Origin: Stenopsyche tienmushanensis
Taxonomy: Eukaryota; Arthropoda; Insecta; Trichoptera; Stenopsychidae
Direction of reading: 5' to 3'
DNA length: 64,000 nucleotides
Assembly: GCA_008973525.1 (NCBI GenBank)
Contig: WACJ01000375.1
Span: 124,001-188,000, forward strand
The notes under the pieces are model-generated. The model made no database searches and was not told the DNA's origin. It saw nothing but the letters and a program-made list of their open reading frames with translations. This document shows positions 47,231 through 60,033 of this stretch, piece by piece (position 1 is the first letter of the stretch; each line of letters opens with the position of its first letter). Both the position numbers and the translations under genes were made by a program.

Positions 47231-49944
47231 CCATGAAATTTAAGTAAGAACGTAGGTGAAAAAATGTGGCGGAGCACTGGTGTATATGATGGATGCGATG
47301 GAGATGAAGAGAAGGATAGATGGAAAATTCTCCCTCTTTTTCCGACCAACTGTTATTTAGAGTTTCATTTTTCGTGACATTTAAGTCAATTGGTTCTACC
47401 ACGCTTATAAATTTATTGTATAATAATTATTCTATTTAAGTTTGGTGAATCATATGAAAAATTGTCTGATAATGCAATAGGTAATAATATCAATAATTTA
47501 TAATACAGTTTTAAATTATATTAAAAACGTTATTTATCGATCTTAAATATGCAATATTCTCTCAATCATTGAACGCAAAATTAACATAAATATGGACTTA
47601 AGTTTGGACGTAAGATACTCAAGCGTAAGATGTTTTCCATGTGTATAGAGATAGATATCAGAAAAGAGGATTTTATAAGAATATGTATTTTTATTCTATT
47701 CAAAAGTGTTTTCTGGTATCATATTATGTACGCAATTTTTTTCCAAGCGGTTTTAGTACTTATGTTTTGAGATTGTATGTCTCAAGTATTTTCGTACAAT
47801 TGAAAATTCTAAGCTCTTTGATGTATCGTTATCTGCTCTTAGCAAATTTAGTACCAAAAAGATCTTTTGAATGCTTATTATCTTTCACAGTTCTCATATT
47901 AAGATATCGTTTTGAAAAATAAGGGATTTTGGTTACATTTATTTCGTGCAATATATTTATAACGCAGTTATGAATTGTATGAACCGGCTCAATTTTACTA
48001 TTGATGTTTGTCATAATATTTTTTTTAAAAACGATTACACAAAAGGTTTCATTAAATTTTAATGAAATGTTTTCGTTTATTTTTCAGGTGAAACGTCTTG
48101 GAAACGAGAATTTATCAATTTCCCGCCTGTAAACGTTGACTCGAAAATTTGTTATAATTAACCTCACTCTGATGACTCTTATCTTCTCCTTAGTAAGTAT
48201 GACAGAACAAGGCAGACAGATAGAAAATGTGGAAAGAAAACATCACTGACGTTAAGATTGATGCTGAGCTTTCGGAGACATACCCGAAAACAGTGGAGAC
48301 ATCCATGCTTAAGTATTCCAACCACGCTGTAAGATTTTTATACCAAGACATTCTCCAGATATTGACCTTTTTCTCTGCCGAATTTTATATCTTTATTCCG
48401 GGGCCTCTGTTTTGCCTTTACGAGCAGGTTCAATTTCATGAAGTGATTAATTTTAACAAATCGTTCGTTATCATATGCATATTTTCATATTTTATGAAAA
48501 CCATGCCACTGTAAAATCACTGAATATTTCCAATGATGAGGCATATTTAAAAAAAAAACATTTATTCTGAACATCTTTTTGGAATTGACTTGCATTTCGT
48601 TGCCCAGTGCCAATTAGGCATGATGAAAAAGCTTTTTCACAGACAAGCAAGATCATCAAATACAAGCCTTCGTGAACTCAAGATACGTATATTCTAATTT
48701 TATAGGCGAATAACAAATGAGCGCCTAGTGCCCCCTTAGGGGTTTTCACTGCTTAAAATTCTGATGAAGGGGTCGTGAAAAGATGTTCTTACTTACTTAC
48801 GTACACCATTATTATTATGTAGACAAAATATTGAATGGCACCTGTCTTGCATACAATTTGAATCTTTATTCACAAGGTGTTTTTATTATTAATCGCAATA
48901 TTTTAACAAACAAAAAAACTTTCTATTTTATACAGCATCTATGCTCTATAAAATCTTTTATGAATAAGCCAATAATCGAATTACATAGCTAAAATTTTTT
49001 TTCCATGTTTTAATTTGAATGTTATGTAGTTTTAAGCTTGATATTATGGACTTATAATTCTGGATAATTAAAACTCAAAGATCTTATAAAATAAAATTAT
49101 TTAAAACGTATAATCGAAAAGTAGATTGTTTTTATAAAGAGTGACAATCTACAATCTTTAAGATATTTTTTATTAATTTAGTTACTATATTTAATGTTTT
49201 TTTGCTAAAAGACATGTGAACTTGCTGTTCCCCAGAATCCGTTTGAATGAAAAACTGTGTGAGACAACTATCGATATCAATTTCACCTACAATCTATCCG
49301 TTCAACCTTCTTCAAACGTCCCTTTTCTCAATACTTAACTCATTCCGGTCGCTCCCTTGAAAATTCGTGTTTAATAGATATTTAAGCGTTTGCACAAATC
49401 TTAAAATAATATATGGTTAGTATGAAATCTTAGGTTTTTTGAATAAAAGCTATAAGTGATTCTGATGCTGTGATTTGTTGTACTAATACTAAATTCAATA
49501 AACAGACAATTAAAAAACTCTTTCCTGAATATCAATCCGAATATAAGAAATTCACGCACCTCCGTCGTGTAAATAGGGCCGCTTAAAAGAACTAATTTAG
49601 ACAACAGAGGTGCCTACAAAGAAAATCCTAATTGAAAGAATAAGCGTCGCCTTTGCAAAAATGAAAGAGGAAATGCTACTTCAGACAACTATAGTTGAAT
49701 AAGGAAAAGGTGTCATACGTATATGCGAAGCAGAGATGGCCAATTTGATTAAATTTAATAAAATACATCATAAGCATAAAAAATATTTTCTTAACTCTGA
49801 CCCTAGCAAACTGATACGTCTTCAAGTTTAACGATTCGTAAGATATGTAGCATATCATAGGAAAATATATAAATTAGAAAACTTAAGTAAGTTCAAAATA
49901 GTTGTTTATGTAAATAATATTTTTTTGTTTAATAAAATTAGAAG
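47231..49944. other. AT-rich intronic sequence, nothing firm
   Basis: Short frames only (95 codons at most, 48227-48514, no motif). A CTTACTTACTTACG run near 48788 resembles the tail of the insert at 40893-41157. Confidence 0.35.
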
Positions 49945-50245
49945 TTGACATTTTTCATTCGTTAGCATATTTTATTTTACTTTGGAAGTTTAGAAGTTTT
50001 TTTAAAGCCTTATTTAAGATTTATTTAGATCGAAAATATATGCTATTTTATCTACAGACTAAAAAGTTGTGATGTTTTAAAGGTGAAATATTGGGTATTT
50101 TTTCAAAATTTTGAAAGAATATATCTATTTTTACAATTCTGACACTTGAAGATATGGAGCCTATGTTTGAAATCTAGTAAAAGACCCCCCTAGCTCTCTA
50201 AAAAAATTGTATCGGTTCATCCTGTATATGCCATGAAAAATCATG
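49945..50245 (+). repeat. Unclassified interspersed repeat, uninterrupted copy
   Basis: Colinear with 19040-19355 plus 20137-20195. It provides the empty site for the hAT-type insertion: here GAAATCTAGTAAAAGACC, there the sequence is split at GTAGCAAA. Confidence 0.7.
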
Positions 50246-50755
50246 TTATAATAGTTGGTAATGTGGGATCATTACTTAAATTTAAATTAAAAGCAATTGC
50301 TAAAATCTAAGGTTTTTTTTATTCACAAGCCAAATTGATACGATGAGCAATGGTTTTCCTCCCATCTTAGACTGGCATAATGGTTATTTTTTGACTCAAA
50401 TATAAATTTCAAACTTTAATTTTGCTCCTTAAAAATAATTACACGATAATAATTATAATAGCTGTAACATAACATCAAAACGTGCCAAGTTGCGCTAATA
50501 ATTTAATCCCATAAAACTATGACGGCCGCAGGGAAGAACTGATCTTAAAATGACGCTCATTAGTAATCGAGATTAATTCCGCGAAATGAAGGCTGGGGTT
50601 GTCTGTTCTTGAGTTTCCATTAAATTAAATCTTAAATTGTAATCTATACCGAGAAGCGGGATCAAAATGACGAATTAAAGCCCAACTCCTGATGATTCTT
50701 CAAATTTTGGTTATCATCAAAATATTTCCTTAATATTAATTTCTCCCGTTTATTA
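50246..50755. other. AT-rich intronic sequence, nothing recognised
   Basis: No coding or repeat signal identified. Confidence 0.4.
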
Positions 50756-51045
50756 TTATTCCGACATCAGCTTCTCCGACGACCTCATCAATAATATGTT
50801 TCAAGTATAGGTTGAATATCAGTGGAGAGTGTACACAACCCTGTAGAACGTCTCTCAAGATTTGAATGCTTTCTGACGTCTCTTCGCAGATTCGCACAAA
50901 GGCGGATTGATTCCAGTAAAGATTCGTTGTTATACATATTTAGTTATTGTCCAGGTCCAATTGTGATAGGATGGTTATAAGCTCATCATGTTTCATTGTG
51001 TTAAATGCCTTTTCATAATCAACGAAATAAGCGAAGAGTCAGTTA
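50756..51045 (-). pseudogene. Non-LTR reverse transcriptase fragment
   Basis: One minus-strand frame with a single stop reads FAYFVDYEKAFNTMKHDEL (RT motif A with catalytic Asp), LYWNQSAFVRICEETSE, and VLQGCVHSPLIFNLY (the G..QGC..SPLLFNLY motif). The order and spacing fit a LINE RT, of a type different from the Jockey-like copies here (RTE- or CR1-related is possible). The YxDD motif that should follow beyond 50756 is missing. Confidence 0.85.
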
Positions 51046-54000
51046 CTTCTATTTTTTTTTCTTTAACCCATCTGGTCAATGAAAGGTTTAATTACCTCCC
51101 GTCAATGAAATAGGCAAACATAATGTCATAAAATATATACTAATCTGGTTTTTAAAGAATTTTATAGAATTGATTGAAATTGAAAGATGCAAAAAGGATT
51201 TCTTACAATACAGGTCAGCGTGAGAAATATTATAAATTATTTTATAAGGCGAAAGGATTAAAATTTCTTTACGGAGCGTGAAGAAAAACGTGATATCCTG
51301 TACAAATCTATGAAAAAAATTATTTAGGTTTGACAAAAAGTCAGGGAGATTTGGTAAGATCTATATATATTTAAAAAAAAAAACAATGCAAAACCATAGT
51401 GGTCTGGCTTGATCTTATTGACAGAAGGGTTAATGGCTTCACGCAGGTGTGTTATTTCCCCCACATTATATTGGCAATAATCTGATCTGGATTAAGCCGA
51501 CAGCGTTAATCATTCAAATGATACCTACGGGCCCAAAGATAAGTGTTTTTTTAAAATTATTTCATCGTGATTAATGCTAATTTGTTATTCGATTAGCATT
51601 GTATCAGAAGACTTTTAATCAATTATTTTGGATCCATTCTTTATTGTTGGTCTGGCATCCATTTAAAATATGCAAAATGTTTTCGAGCGCAAAATATTTT
51701 TTAATAAATAATTTGTGACGAGTGTGAAACATAACCACATACTAATTATTTTTACATTCGTTTTACATTGTTTGCTTTAACTAGTTTTTTTATTCCAGCA
51801 TTAATGTAACGTGCATAATTTGGTTCATTTTCGAGCCAACTTAATTTTTATTTTCACAAATATATGATAATGAATTCGTTCAAAGCTTAAAATTATCCAT
51901 TATTCAAACAAGCGCTCTTTTTTTAATTAAACAATAAGACATTTTTTGTAGGTCGGATGATACATTATTCAGAGGTTTTTGTTAATCGTCAGGATCGTCT
52001 AAAGTTGGACGTTTATTGGAAAAAATTAAGAAGAGTGATTAATCAAATAAGTTAGGGGAGGGTCATGGAGAAGACTTTTTAATATAGATAGGCATAAAAT
52101 GGTTAAAAAATAACGTTCGCGAGATTTTAAAAGCACTTTACCGATTGAGAGCAAAAGATTCTTTGTCTTTTCCGTTTTCATCTATGAGAAAAAAATCCCC
52201 ATGCTTAGTTTAAGCTGCTCGGTTGGTATTCCAAGCTAGCTTCGCTTCTTTCATACTGCGAAATAATATTTTTTCTTCACGAGTGTTTTTATTTTGGAGA
52301 GAAAATTGAATTGAAATAACAGAGGAGCTAAAGTGATTTCATTTCCAAATAGTCATAGTCACTAGTCATAAAAAATGTACAGTTTAAATCGTTTTCATTA
52401 AGCTGGCTCATATATTATTAACCCTTTGAAGTTACATTAATGCAATGGCAAAAAAATATATTATACACAAAACCTCCGTATAGCACGTTTGTTAACTTCC
52501 GATTTTTATCAATATAAAATTACTATAAAAAAAACCACATTATTAAATGGGAAAAATATCTTCATTGAAACAAAATGATCAAAAGCATTACATATTAATA
52601 TTATTAAAGGAATTTCTCGTTATCATTAGGAATTGTCAGTTTCTAAAACTGGTTTTTAAGCAAAATTGTGACATTAAAAGCCGGGTTTTTGATCCTGAAA
52701 ATCAGGGTTTTAACATAAAAAATATTTTTTTATTATCTAAGAATTTTGAAGGAAAAATATGTTTCACTTGACAGCATGTGCTCTTGCACTCAGCGTGATG
52801 ACACGTAGGTATATGTAAGAAAAGGTTCTTCACAGAAGATAGTTTTGAACCTTTTTCGCAATTAATTAATATCTTTACAATAAGCAGACTGAAGTAAAAT
52901 GCGAACCTTCTACTAAATTCTCGCTTTTAGGCGACGGCTTATTAACTTTCACGATGAATTCCCTAATATCAAATTTGTTCGATATTATGAATTAGGGTGT
53001 CTTCAGTCTTTCATCAACATTCAGTGGGAACAAGTTAAGAGATACACCAAGCCAATTGTTTATGCATCATTAAATTCTTTTTGGAAACAAGTTTGGAACA
53101 TTTTCATTAAAATATTTTGCCAATCTTAATACTTTCGCGCGCGATTACCGTCAATACCTTCATTATCTACTCGTTTCGTGAATTCGATTGAAGATGACAT
53201 TCATAAATATCTTAGAATATTTAAACCATCGCTAGAACACACAATGAAGGCCAGTCATTCTGTCTTGAGTTTGTCTTTTGGCATCAATTTTTACCGCACA
53301 AATATTATCATTTTATGAGGTTTCTTCAGCAACATTTTTACATTACGCTCTATATTTTGTAAAATTCTATTCGTTTTGGGTGTTAGTTTTGTCTGGGAGA
53401 AATTCATAAGCTTTGCAAAGGTAAATATTTGTTCTTCCTTAAATTGTCTTTTTTCAGTAGAATAATCTATTTTTAAAATATATGTTCCTCCAAATTCACG
53501 TCTTTATTTTAGCTTTTAAAAGCATAATAGTTAGTAACTTTATCTTTTTTTATCTTTTTCTTCAAATTTTGGATTACCTAAAATACCATTTCCACTGAAT
53601 TACCTCAATCAGTCTCGTTTTTTGCCAATTATTTTTAAATATCTTCGATATTCACATCGGTAAAGTCTTTTTCTCTTAAAATGTCATTAAATTACCGTCA
53701 AAAAACCAAAAAAATATATCTAGACAAATAATTACTATTCCATCCTGTTTTTACAAATATTTTATTAAGGAAGGTCTTTAAAAAGAAATTTTATACATCA
53801 TCACAATTTTTTCCATTTGATTGCAATTTTTTGTTTAATTGTCAAAATTGTGTTTAAATATTATTAAATCTACAAATATGTTTTAGCATAAAAGCTCTGA
53901 ACATTATCAAAAGCTCTGTACTGACAAATAAAATTAACATTTTAATGCTTTAAATGTGGAATGAAGCCATCTTGTGTGATTGGCTTTTAAAAAATGGTAT

Positions 54001-54449
54001 AATGTGGTAATCACAAATATGCCCCGCATCAGGCGAAAGATAATGCTATACGTAATCCGATGGGAATGTGTTAATTCATCGTACTTAATATTTTGAATTA
54101 AATTTAAAATTGAGTTGAAATTATTTTTGAATTGAAGAAACTAAAATTTTTTAAAGCTATATAACTAGATTAAAATGGAATAAATCTGAAGAATGGAATT
54201 GAAAAGCATCATGGGAATTCGTTGGCATTCAATTTAAAAATATATATAAAATATAGTATTTATCTGCTTTCGTTAATAATGAATGAGTTAGAAGCGCTTT
54301 TCCCAATGTAAGAATTGCTAATCGTATTATCGTTCAACCGCACCTCAAATCTGCGTTTATCCTTTCAAGAAGTGGGCAAAAGGGGTGCAATCATATATTT
54401 ATAAGAGAAAACGCTTTGAGCACCAGAGGTGTGTGGCAGAGCAGTCTGT
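51046..54449. other. AT-rich intronic sequence, nothing recognised
   Basis: No motif-bearing frame. Long A/T tracts only. Confidence 0.4.
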
Positions 54450-54746
54450 CTAGTGAATGGCTTGTCCCAGTTGAACAATTTGCAATCCTTGCATCGCAGG
54501 TATTATTGTCAAGGGGCCTGTTTGTTGAGACCCAAAATGTATGTCCTCGTGTAGTTGGCTCAAATGGTGGCTACTGGTTGTTATAAATGAGAAAAAGCCA
54601 ATTACCCAAGAATCTTCATGCAGATTAGTTCTGTCCCAATAAAGGGTCCCAGCATCAATACTCCCTATGTCAGAGTTTACCTTGCTACCTAAGTCGAATA
54701 GAAAATGGTCACAAATTTTAATCAAAACCATGGCACCGAAAAGCAT
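54450..54746 (-). other. Unidentified 98-codon open frame, possible gene remnant
   Basis: Codon composition is much less AT-biased than the flanks, with segments such as IDAGTLYWDRTNLHEDSWV and GPLTIIPAMQGLQIVQLGQ. The reading frame can be followed upstream through a stop (KFDQLFELIDDGLN before it). It could be a processed pseudogene or a transposon coding piece. I do not recognise the family. There are no splice sites or start context that favour a functional gene. Confidence 0.3.
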
Positions 54747-55309
54747 TCTATGAGGACACGCTCAATTGAGCCCATCATCGATTAACTCAAATAACTGATC
54801 GAACTTCGACGACGTTTTCTGTGACAAACAGTTCTGATTGTTGATAATGTCCATTATTAGCCACATCAGACCTACCATGTCAGTTCATTGAATTTTATAT
54901 TAAACTGCGATAAATGGAAGACTGGGTTGGATTTTATCTGAGATTGTCTACGTCAGTTTTTTCGATTGAGTGCTATGTTAATACAGCCATATAAATTTAA
55001 AAGCAATTCATCGGATTCGTTAATATGTTAATTCTCTTTGGCTCACCAAATAAGCTTTGAAAAAACCTCCGAGTATAATAGAAGCTGGATTAATTGAATT
55101 TGGTTCGAGGAATCGAGAAATAAAAAATACTAGCAGAGGTTTTCATGTGATTTCAAAAAGATTTCAAATTTTATTTTGGGTTTAGGTTTTTTTTGCTACG
55201 TTTCACACATAAGCCCTATGTTCTAAGTAGGGAATCTAATCCTGGGACTTGGATCCCGGGATTGGAAATTGTGCATGGCTGCCCTATGAATAAATATTTG
55301 CAAACAAAA
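54747..55309. other. Intronic sequence with a possible hAT terminus
   Basis: At about 55231-55275, TAGGGAATCTAATCCTGGG followed by a CCCGGGATT block resembles the TAGGGATT terminus at 19356. No partner end or duplication was found. Confidence 0.3.
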
Positions 55310-55453
55310 ATACAATTTAAAAATAATGATAATTTCGCTACTCGCTCATAGATCCCATACTACCAATGATACCTTTTCAAATTTCTATTCTACCTAAATC
55401 ATATTTGCAAATTCTTCTATAGAAATCACCTACATCCAATAATTGATATGACA
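55310..55453 (+). mobile_element. SINE copy D, 3' part only
   Basis: It matches the 3' third of copy A: AATGATAATTTCGCTACTCG, CTCATAGATC, and the end TTGATATGACAC. The tRNA-like head is absent. Confidence 0.75.
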
Positions 55454-55593
55454 CCCTCAACACTAAGGATCCGGCTGAATTCGGCTGAGTGAAATTATGT
55501 AATCTCGCACATTTATGGCGATTTTTTATTCTGCGAGGCTTTCAAAAACATGCCCAAAACTTGCCTAATAAAATTTATATGCATTGTGTAGAG

Positions 55594-55909
55594 CAGCGTT
55601 TCTTAAACTCATGTGGTCCGCGGACACCTTCTTGAGCAAAATTTCTTTCGCGGACCCCCTCTTAAGGCATTTTTTTCTCGCTTTTGAACAATTTTTTTGT
55701 GGACCTCACCCTTGAGTTAATTTTTCAAACAAACAAACATTTCTTGGTCCAATATTAGTCAAAATAGATCTTCTTATGTTTTCTGTAAATAATTTCACGA
55801 AAATATCTTTTTTAACTACAGATAAATGTCTTTTTTATGTTTTCGCGGATCCCCAGAAATGGCTTGGTGGACCCCCAAGGGTCCGCGGAACCCTGTTTAA
55901 GAACCGCTG
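55594..55909. mobile_element. hAT-type MITE, second copy of the 5210 family
   Basis: 316 bp, starting CAGCGTTTCTTAAACTC and ending AAGAACCGCTG, flanked by perfect 8-bp duplications GTGTAGAG at 55586-55593 and 55910-55917. Subterminal GTCCGCGGAC blocks and the AACAAACAAACATTTCTT interior are shared with 5210-5501. Confidence 0.95.
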
Positions 55910-55917
55910 GTGTAGAG

Positions 55918-58400
55918 TATTAACGGATGGAAAGGTCTCGATTGATGTATCAACCCGCGTTCTTGCGGGCTGGGTGATAGCCACTTATATGTTATGCTTA
56001 AGTACACAATAAATAGTTGAAGAGCAGAAGAATCACCCCAAAATAGTAACGTCATTGCAGCTTGCAGATTTTACGGTCTGGAGGTGAAAGTCCTTCTTAT
56101 TTTATTATGAACTTTCAACAAATGAAACGACGTCGATTTAATGACATTTGAATATGAGAAAATGAAGTTGAAACCTACCCAAGTAGCTAAGCCGTTAATC
56201 CTTAACCTAAAGTCTGAACCCAATAAAGGATTGCCAGGGCTCAAGAAAGGAGCCACTAAGAGCTCCCAGATATGTAAACTTCAGCTTTTCAATGACCCAC
56301 AAATGCATATTTACTGAAATTATTAATACTTTAGTATCAATTTAGACGAATATTTATTCGCTACATATATCATATTTTTAAATTAAATACATTCATTCTG
56401 TTAAATTCATAAATCATTGACATAATTGTAGAATATATGCATATATTATTTATTTTATTCAGACATTATTTTAGGTAAGTGTCTCTTCATACATAATTAA
56501 GTTTGTTGTTCGCCTCTTAATAATCAATGAAGGCAAACAATTTTGGGTGGATGTGGGCGACAATGTTGAATTAAGTTTGAATTCGGTTAATTCTTAGATT
56601 TTATACGTGCTTGTTATGTATCAATTATCGGTATCGAATTTCCAAGCAATGTTTAATTCATATTTTTAGCATTTTCATATGAAATAAAATGAGTAAGTAA
56701 ACTTTAAATGCCTTTAAACGATCTGGAAAAAGACTTTAGATTGTTTAAAGGATCCCAGTGTAAAGAAGTCATCTCATTTCGTCACGTCAAAAAAATCAGA
56801 AGAAACAGGCATGTCGTGGCAGCGTAAAAGCCAGTATACATACGATAATGATTGAGCTAGACGTCAAGAATACTTAAAACTCAGCGAAATGGCACCCGAT
56901 CCACCACCAGAATGGTGGTGTCTTTTGAAGGTTTCCCCCTTCGCAAAAAAAAATATATACTTCACCAATAGAAGATAACTTTGACTGATGCAGATTTGAT
57001 GTTGATTTGTCGATAAGCTAAATATTGGTTTTATTTTTAATTAAAAAACTCCCGTCACTGCTTATGGATGCCATGATAAGTTGAAATAAGTACGTATAAT
57101 TGGGAATACAAAAAGTGAGTGCTCTCGCTAATGACTAAAGTTAAAGTGAGGAGCAAGGCAGGTCTCAATCTCAATATGTACCCACAGGAAAGATTTGAGA
57201 AAGGAGGGAAGGGAAGAGGGTTAACAGTAGTGAAGTAGTGAGTCCTTCTGCATGCTATTCCACTTTAAAATAGACTAATAAACATACCAGAATCAATAAG
57301 TCATGTTAACAGTTAAGTGGTAATACAGCGATTTTTCTGAAACTTTGACTTATGGTAGCGACTTCTAAGATTTAAAAACTTTAAAATTTGACCTTAAATC
57401 CCACCTTTCAAATAATAACATTAGTTTTCATACACATTTTGTGCTGCAATTATCGTTAGACCATAAAACGATTATTCATTTAAACACAAAAGGATTATTA
57501 AAAATTGTTAAGAGGAAAAAATATATTTCTTTAAGTAATAAGAAGCGGCTTAAAAATTTAATGAAATTAAGCATCACAGGTTATATATAAATATATTAAA
57601 ATATTTTTAAAAAAATCTTCAAAATTGAAAGAAAATGAAAATAATGATAATATCTTATGTATAATTAATATACCAGCAATTGATCCTTTGCAATAAGTTA
57701 GTATTTTAAAAATTGTGAACCCTTCATATATTTTAATATGAACATTAAATAAAAAGTAATTATCGTACTTTAAATGCCTCTGCTAATGTAAGCTCATCCT
57801 CGTATTAATAAAAAATCAAAGCTTTTAGGAGTAATTTTATAATTGGTATCGCCGAACCGGTTATTAAAAAGTCAGGAGCCCGTTACCGAAACGGTCGGAG
57901 ATGGCAAAGCCCATTAGTAGTATACATCGTATGGGTAATCTTTTTATTTATTTTTTATTGATAGATGTTTTAAGTTTTGAAAGGTCCTTGCCCAATAGCC
58001 CAAAATTTGTATCGGAACTAGAGCTCCCATTCATAAGGCCTCGATGTTTGGGATATACTCGGATTTAAACTATTCTGGAATTGGATGAAATATTTTAGCT
58101 AGCTGCAGAAACAAATCCACTTTGAAAATATTGCAAGCTGGTACAAATAAATCGAGCATGGGTTGGTTTTACGGAAATTTTCAATATTGCCAGATCGGCT
58201 AGTAGCGATTACACTCAAAGGATTCTCGATTGAAGTTTGGACTGACCGGACATATTCCATTATTCAAAGTGCTGAGGATTATCAAAGAGGCTGATATTTC
58301 TTTTAAGGACATCTCATTTTTTTAAAAATATTTTTTATATATGTTTACTATTTACAGTTTTTATACGGAAATCTATGAATGTCTTAAAAAACTTTTGAAA
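55918..58400. other. AT-rich intronic sequence, nothing recognised
   Basis: No motif-bearing frames or repeat partners seen. Confidence 0.4.
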
Positions 58401-58404
58401 GGAC

Positions 58405-59050
58405 TGTAACGTAGGGGGCCGCTGACTATGGGCACCCCTGCGTTCCTTCGTAGCTGCAGCGGATGCTGCGTTATCCGGATCGCGGAGCCCGGATCCAAAG
58501 GTCACTCGAAATTAGACGTTTCGTAACGTTCGTCTGGACCACGAGGACGGCGCCGGTGAACTACGGATATTTGTCAGGATTCTATGGATGGGGTGTTCTG
58601 CTCGTTCTGATCGTAGATGGAGATGATGAATTTAAAGACTGTGTGTCAGCTCAACGCATTTATTTATATAAAATGCGGAGCGCACAGTCGTGGATGGCAA
58701 TGGCGTGTGATGAACTCTCAGCCAGACGAAGTGCAGCGAGAATGGCGATGTATGGAGGCTTCAACGGAACAATCTCCGAAAAGATGTTCCTCGGGCAAGG
58801 CCTAGGATTGAACTGACGTCTCTGTAATGTTTCTACAGAGCGTCACATTTATACCTGGCAATTGAAGCTAGGCCACCCTTTCTTATCTATGTAACCGACG
58901 CCAGCGTCCTTATCTACATGGAGCGCGTCGATCCAGCCCTTATTGCGGTACTTCTTGTTTCTTGACCGTAAGGACTGGCAACGGCGAAATCCCATGGATT
59001 TCGCCGCATGTACACTATATTTAATTATTTAATTATGCCTCCACGCTACA
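58405..59050 (-). repeat. 3' LTR
   Basis: 646 bp, identical to the other LTR except at three positions (two near 58451-58453, one near 58869). It contains a perfect hairpin GGCGAAATCC / GGATTTCGCC at 58983-59005 and a smaller stem CTCTGTA / TACAGAG near 58821-58841. The 117-codon plus-strand frame inside is an antisense by-product. Confidence 0.97.
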
Positions 59051-59062
59051 CTCCCCCCGACT
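59051..59062 (-). other. Polypurine tract
   Basis: On the minus strand the bases directly before the 3' LTR read TCGGGGGGAG, a purine run in the position required for plus-strand priming. Confidence 0.85.
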
Positions 59063-60033
59063 TAAGTTTGATCGTCCCGATCAATTCAACAAAAGATGAA
59101 CGTGTTTAATTGCCTTGATTACCATCCATAACCGTGCGTCTCCAAAATCACATATTAACAATAGAGTACACAAGAAATATTTATACAAAATCATCAATCA
59201 GTAAATAGTAAAATACACAAAATACAATGGAGAAAAACAAATGCAAGTCATTATATATAATACAACTAGGTTTGTATCATCTAGTTTTTTTTTTTAATTA
59301 TAAAATTACGCCTTATAGAAAGGGAAACCGTGTGTTTTCCGCGTTTATAGTGCCGTCCGTAATCATAAATGCTGCCGCCGCTGCAGTATCGGGATTTTTT
59401 TTTTTATTTTCTTACCGATTTTAGTTAAATTATTCTTTTCGTATGAATTTTTGCAATTAACTAATTATTATCGCGAGCTAATCCGGTACCCGGTGAGTAC
59501 AACTATATAATTATTTTTCCCGGCTTTTCATAGCCGTCTGACGCAGGAGTCGTTCCTGGCCGTTATTTTGGTGCATTTTTAAATGATCATGTATCTATCC
59601 TGGCCGAAGAATCAAAGCCGAAGGATGAGATCAAGTGCCCACTAGGAGCTCAGCTGTAGTCACGTTCCTCCCTACTAGACGTCGAGCTCTCTATCGACGC
59701 CCACCGCGATTAAACCAGTCAGTCGCAACAATTGCTCACTGATACTGGTGTTCTTATGAACGTACGCGAATGACTTATTATTATTAATTATTATTATTGT
59801 TGTTAACACTTCGGCCTCCGTGATGCTCGTACGATCTTTCCTCGCGAATTTAACAATCACTGTCACAGATTTAGTAATTGGGCATGTATGCCTTATCGCG
59901 AGAAGTTTGTTTAAGAATAAATTTAATTTACTAGACAAAATTATCTTTAATTGCGCGGTTTATTTAAGAACATCGCGCGATGTCGAATCCATCCGATACT
60001 ATGAAAACAGCGGCAAACATAACGAAACGACAC
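59063..60033 (-). other. Non-coding region between gag and the 3' LTR
   Basis: About 970 bp, AT-richer than the gag. It has only an 87-codon minus frame (59675-59938) with no RT, integrase or envelope motif. It has a T-tract and simple-repeat character near 59285 and 59395. In autonomous relatives the pol gene would occupy this position. Confidence 0.7.

Noticed and set aside
48535..48690. Continuation of the hAT transposase
   Set aside because: 1.3 kb from the recognised part and the translated pieces do not match the expected C-terminal dimerisation region.
58463..58816. 117-121 codon plus-strand frames in both LTRs
   Set aside because: They are antisense to the element, lie wholly in the LTRs, start at no promoter and have no known domain. 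They recur only because the LTRs are identical.
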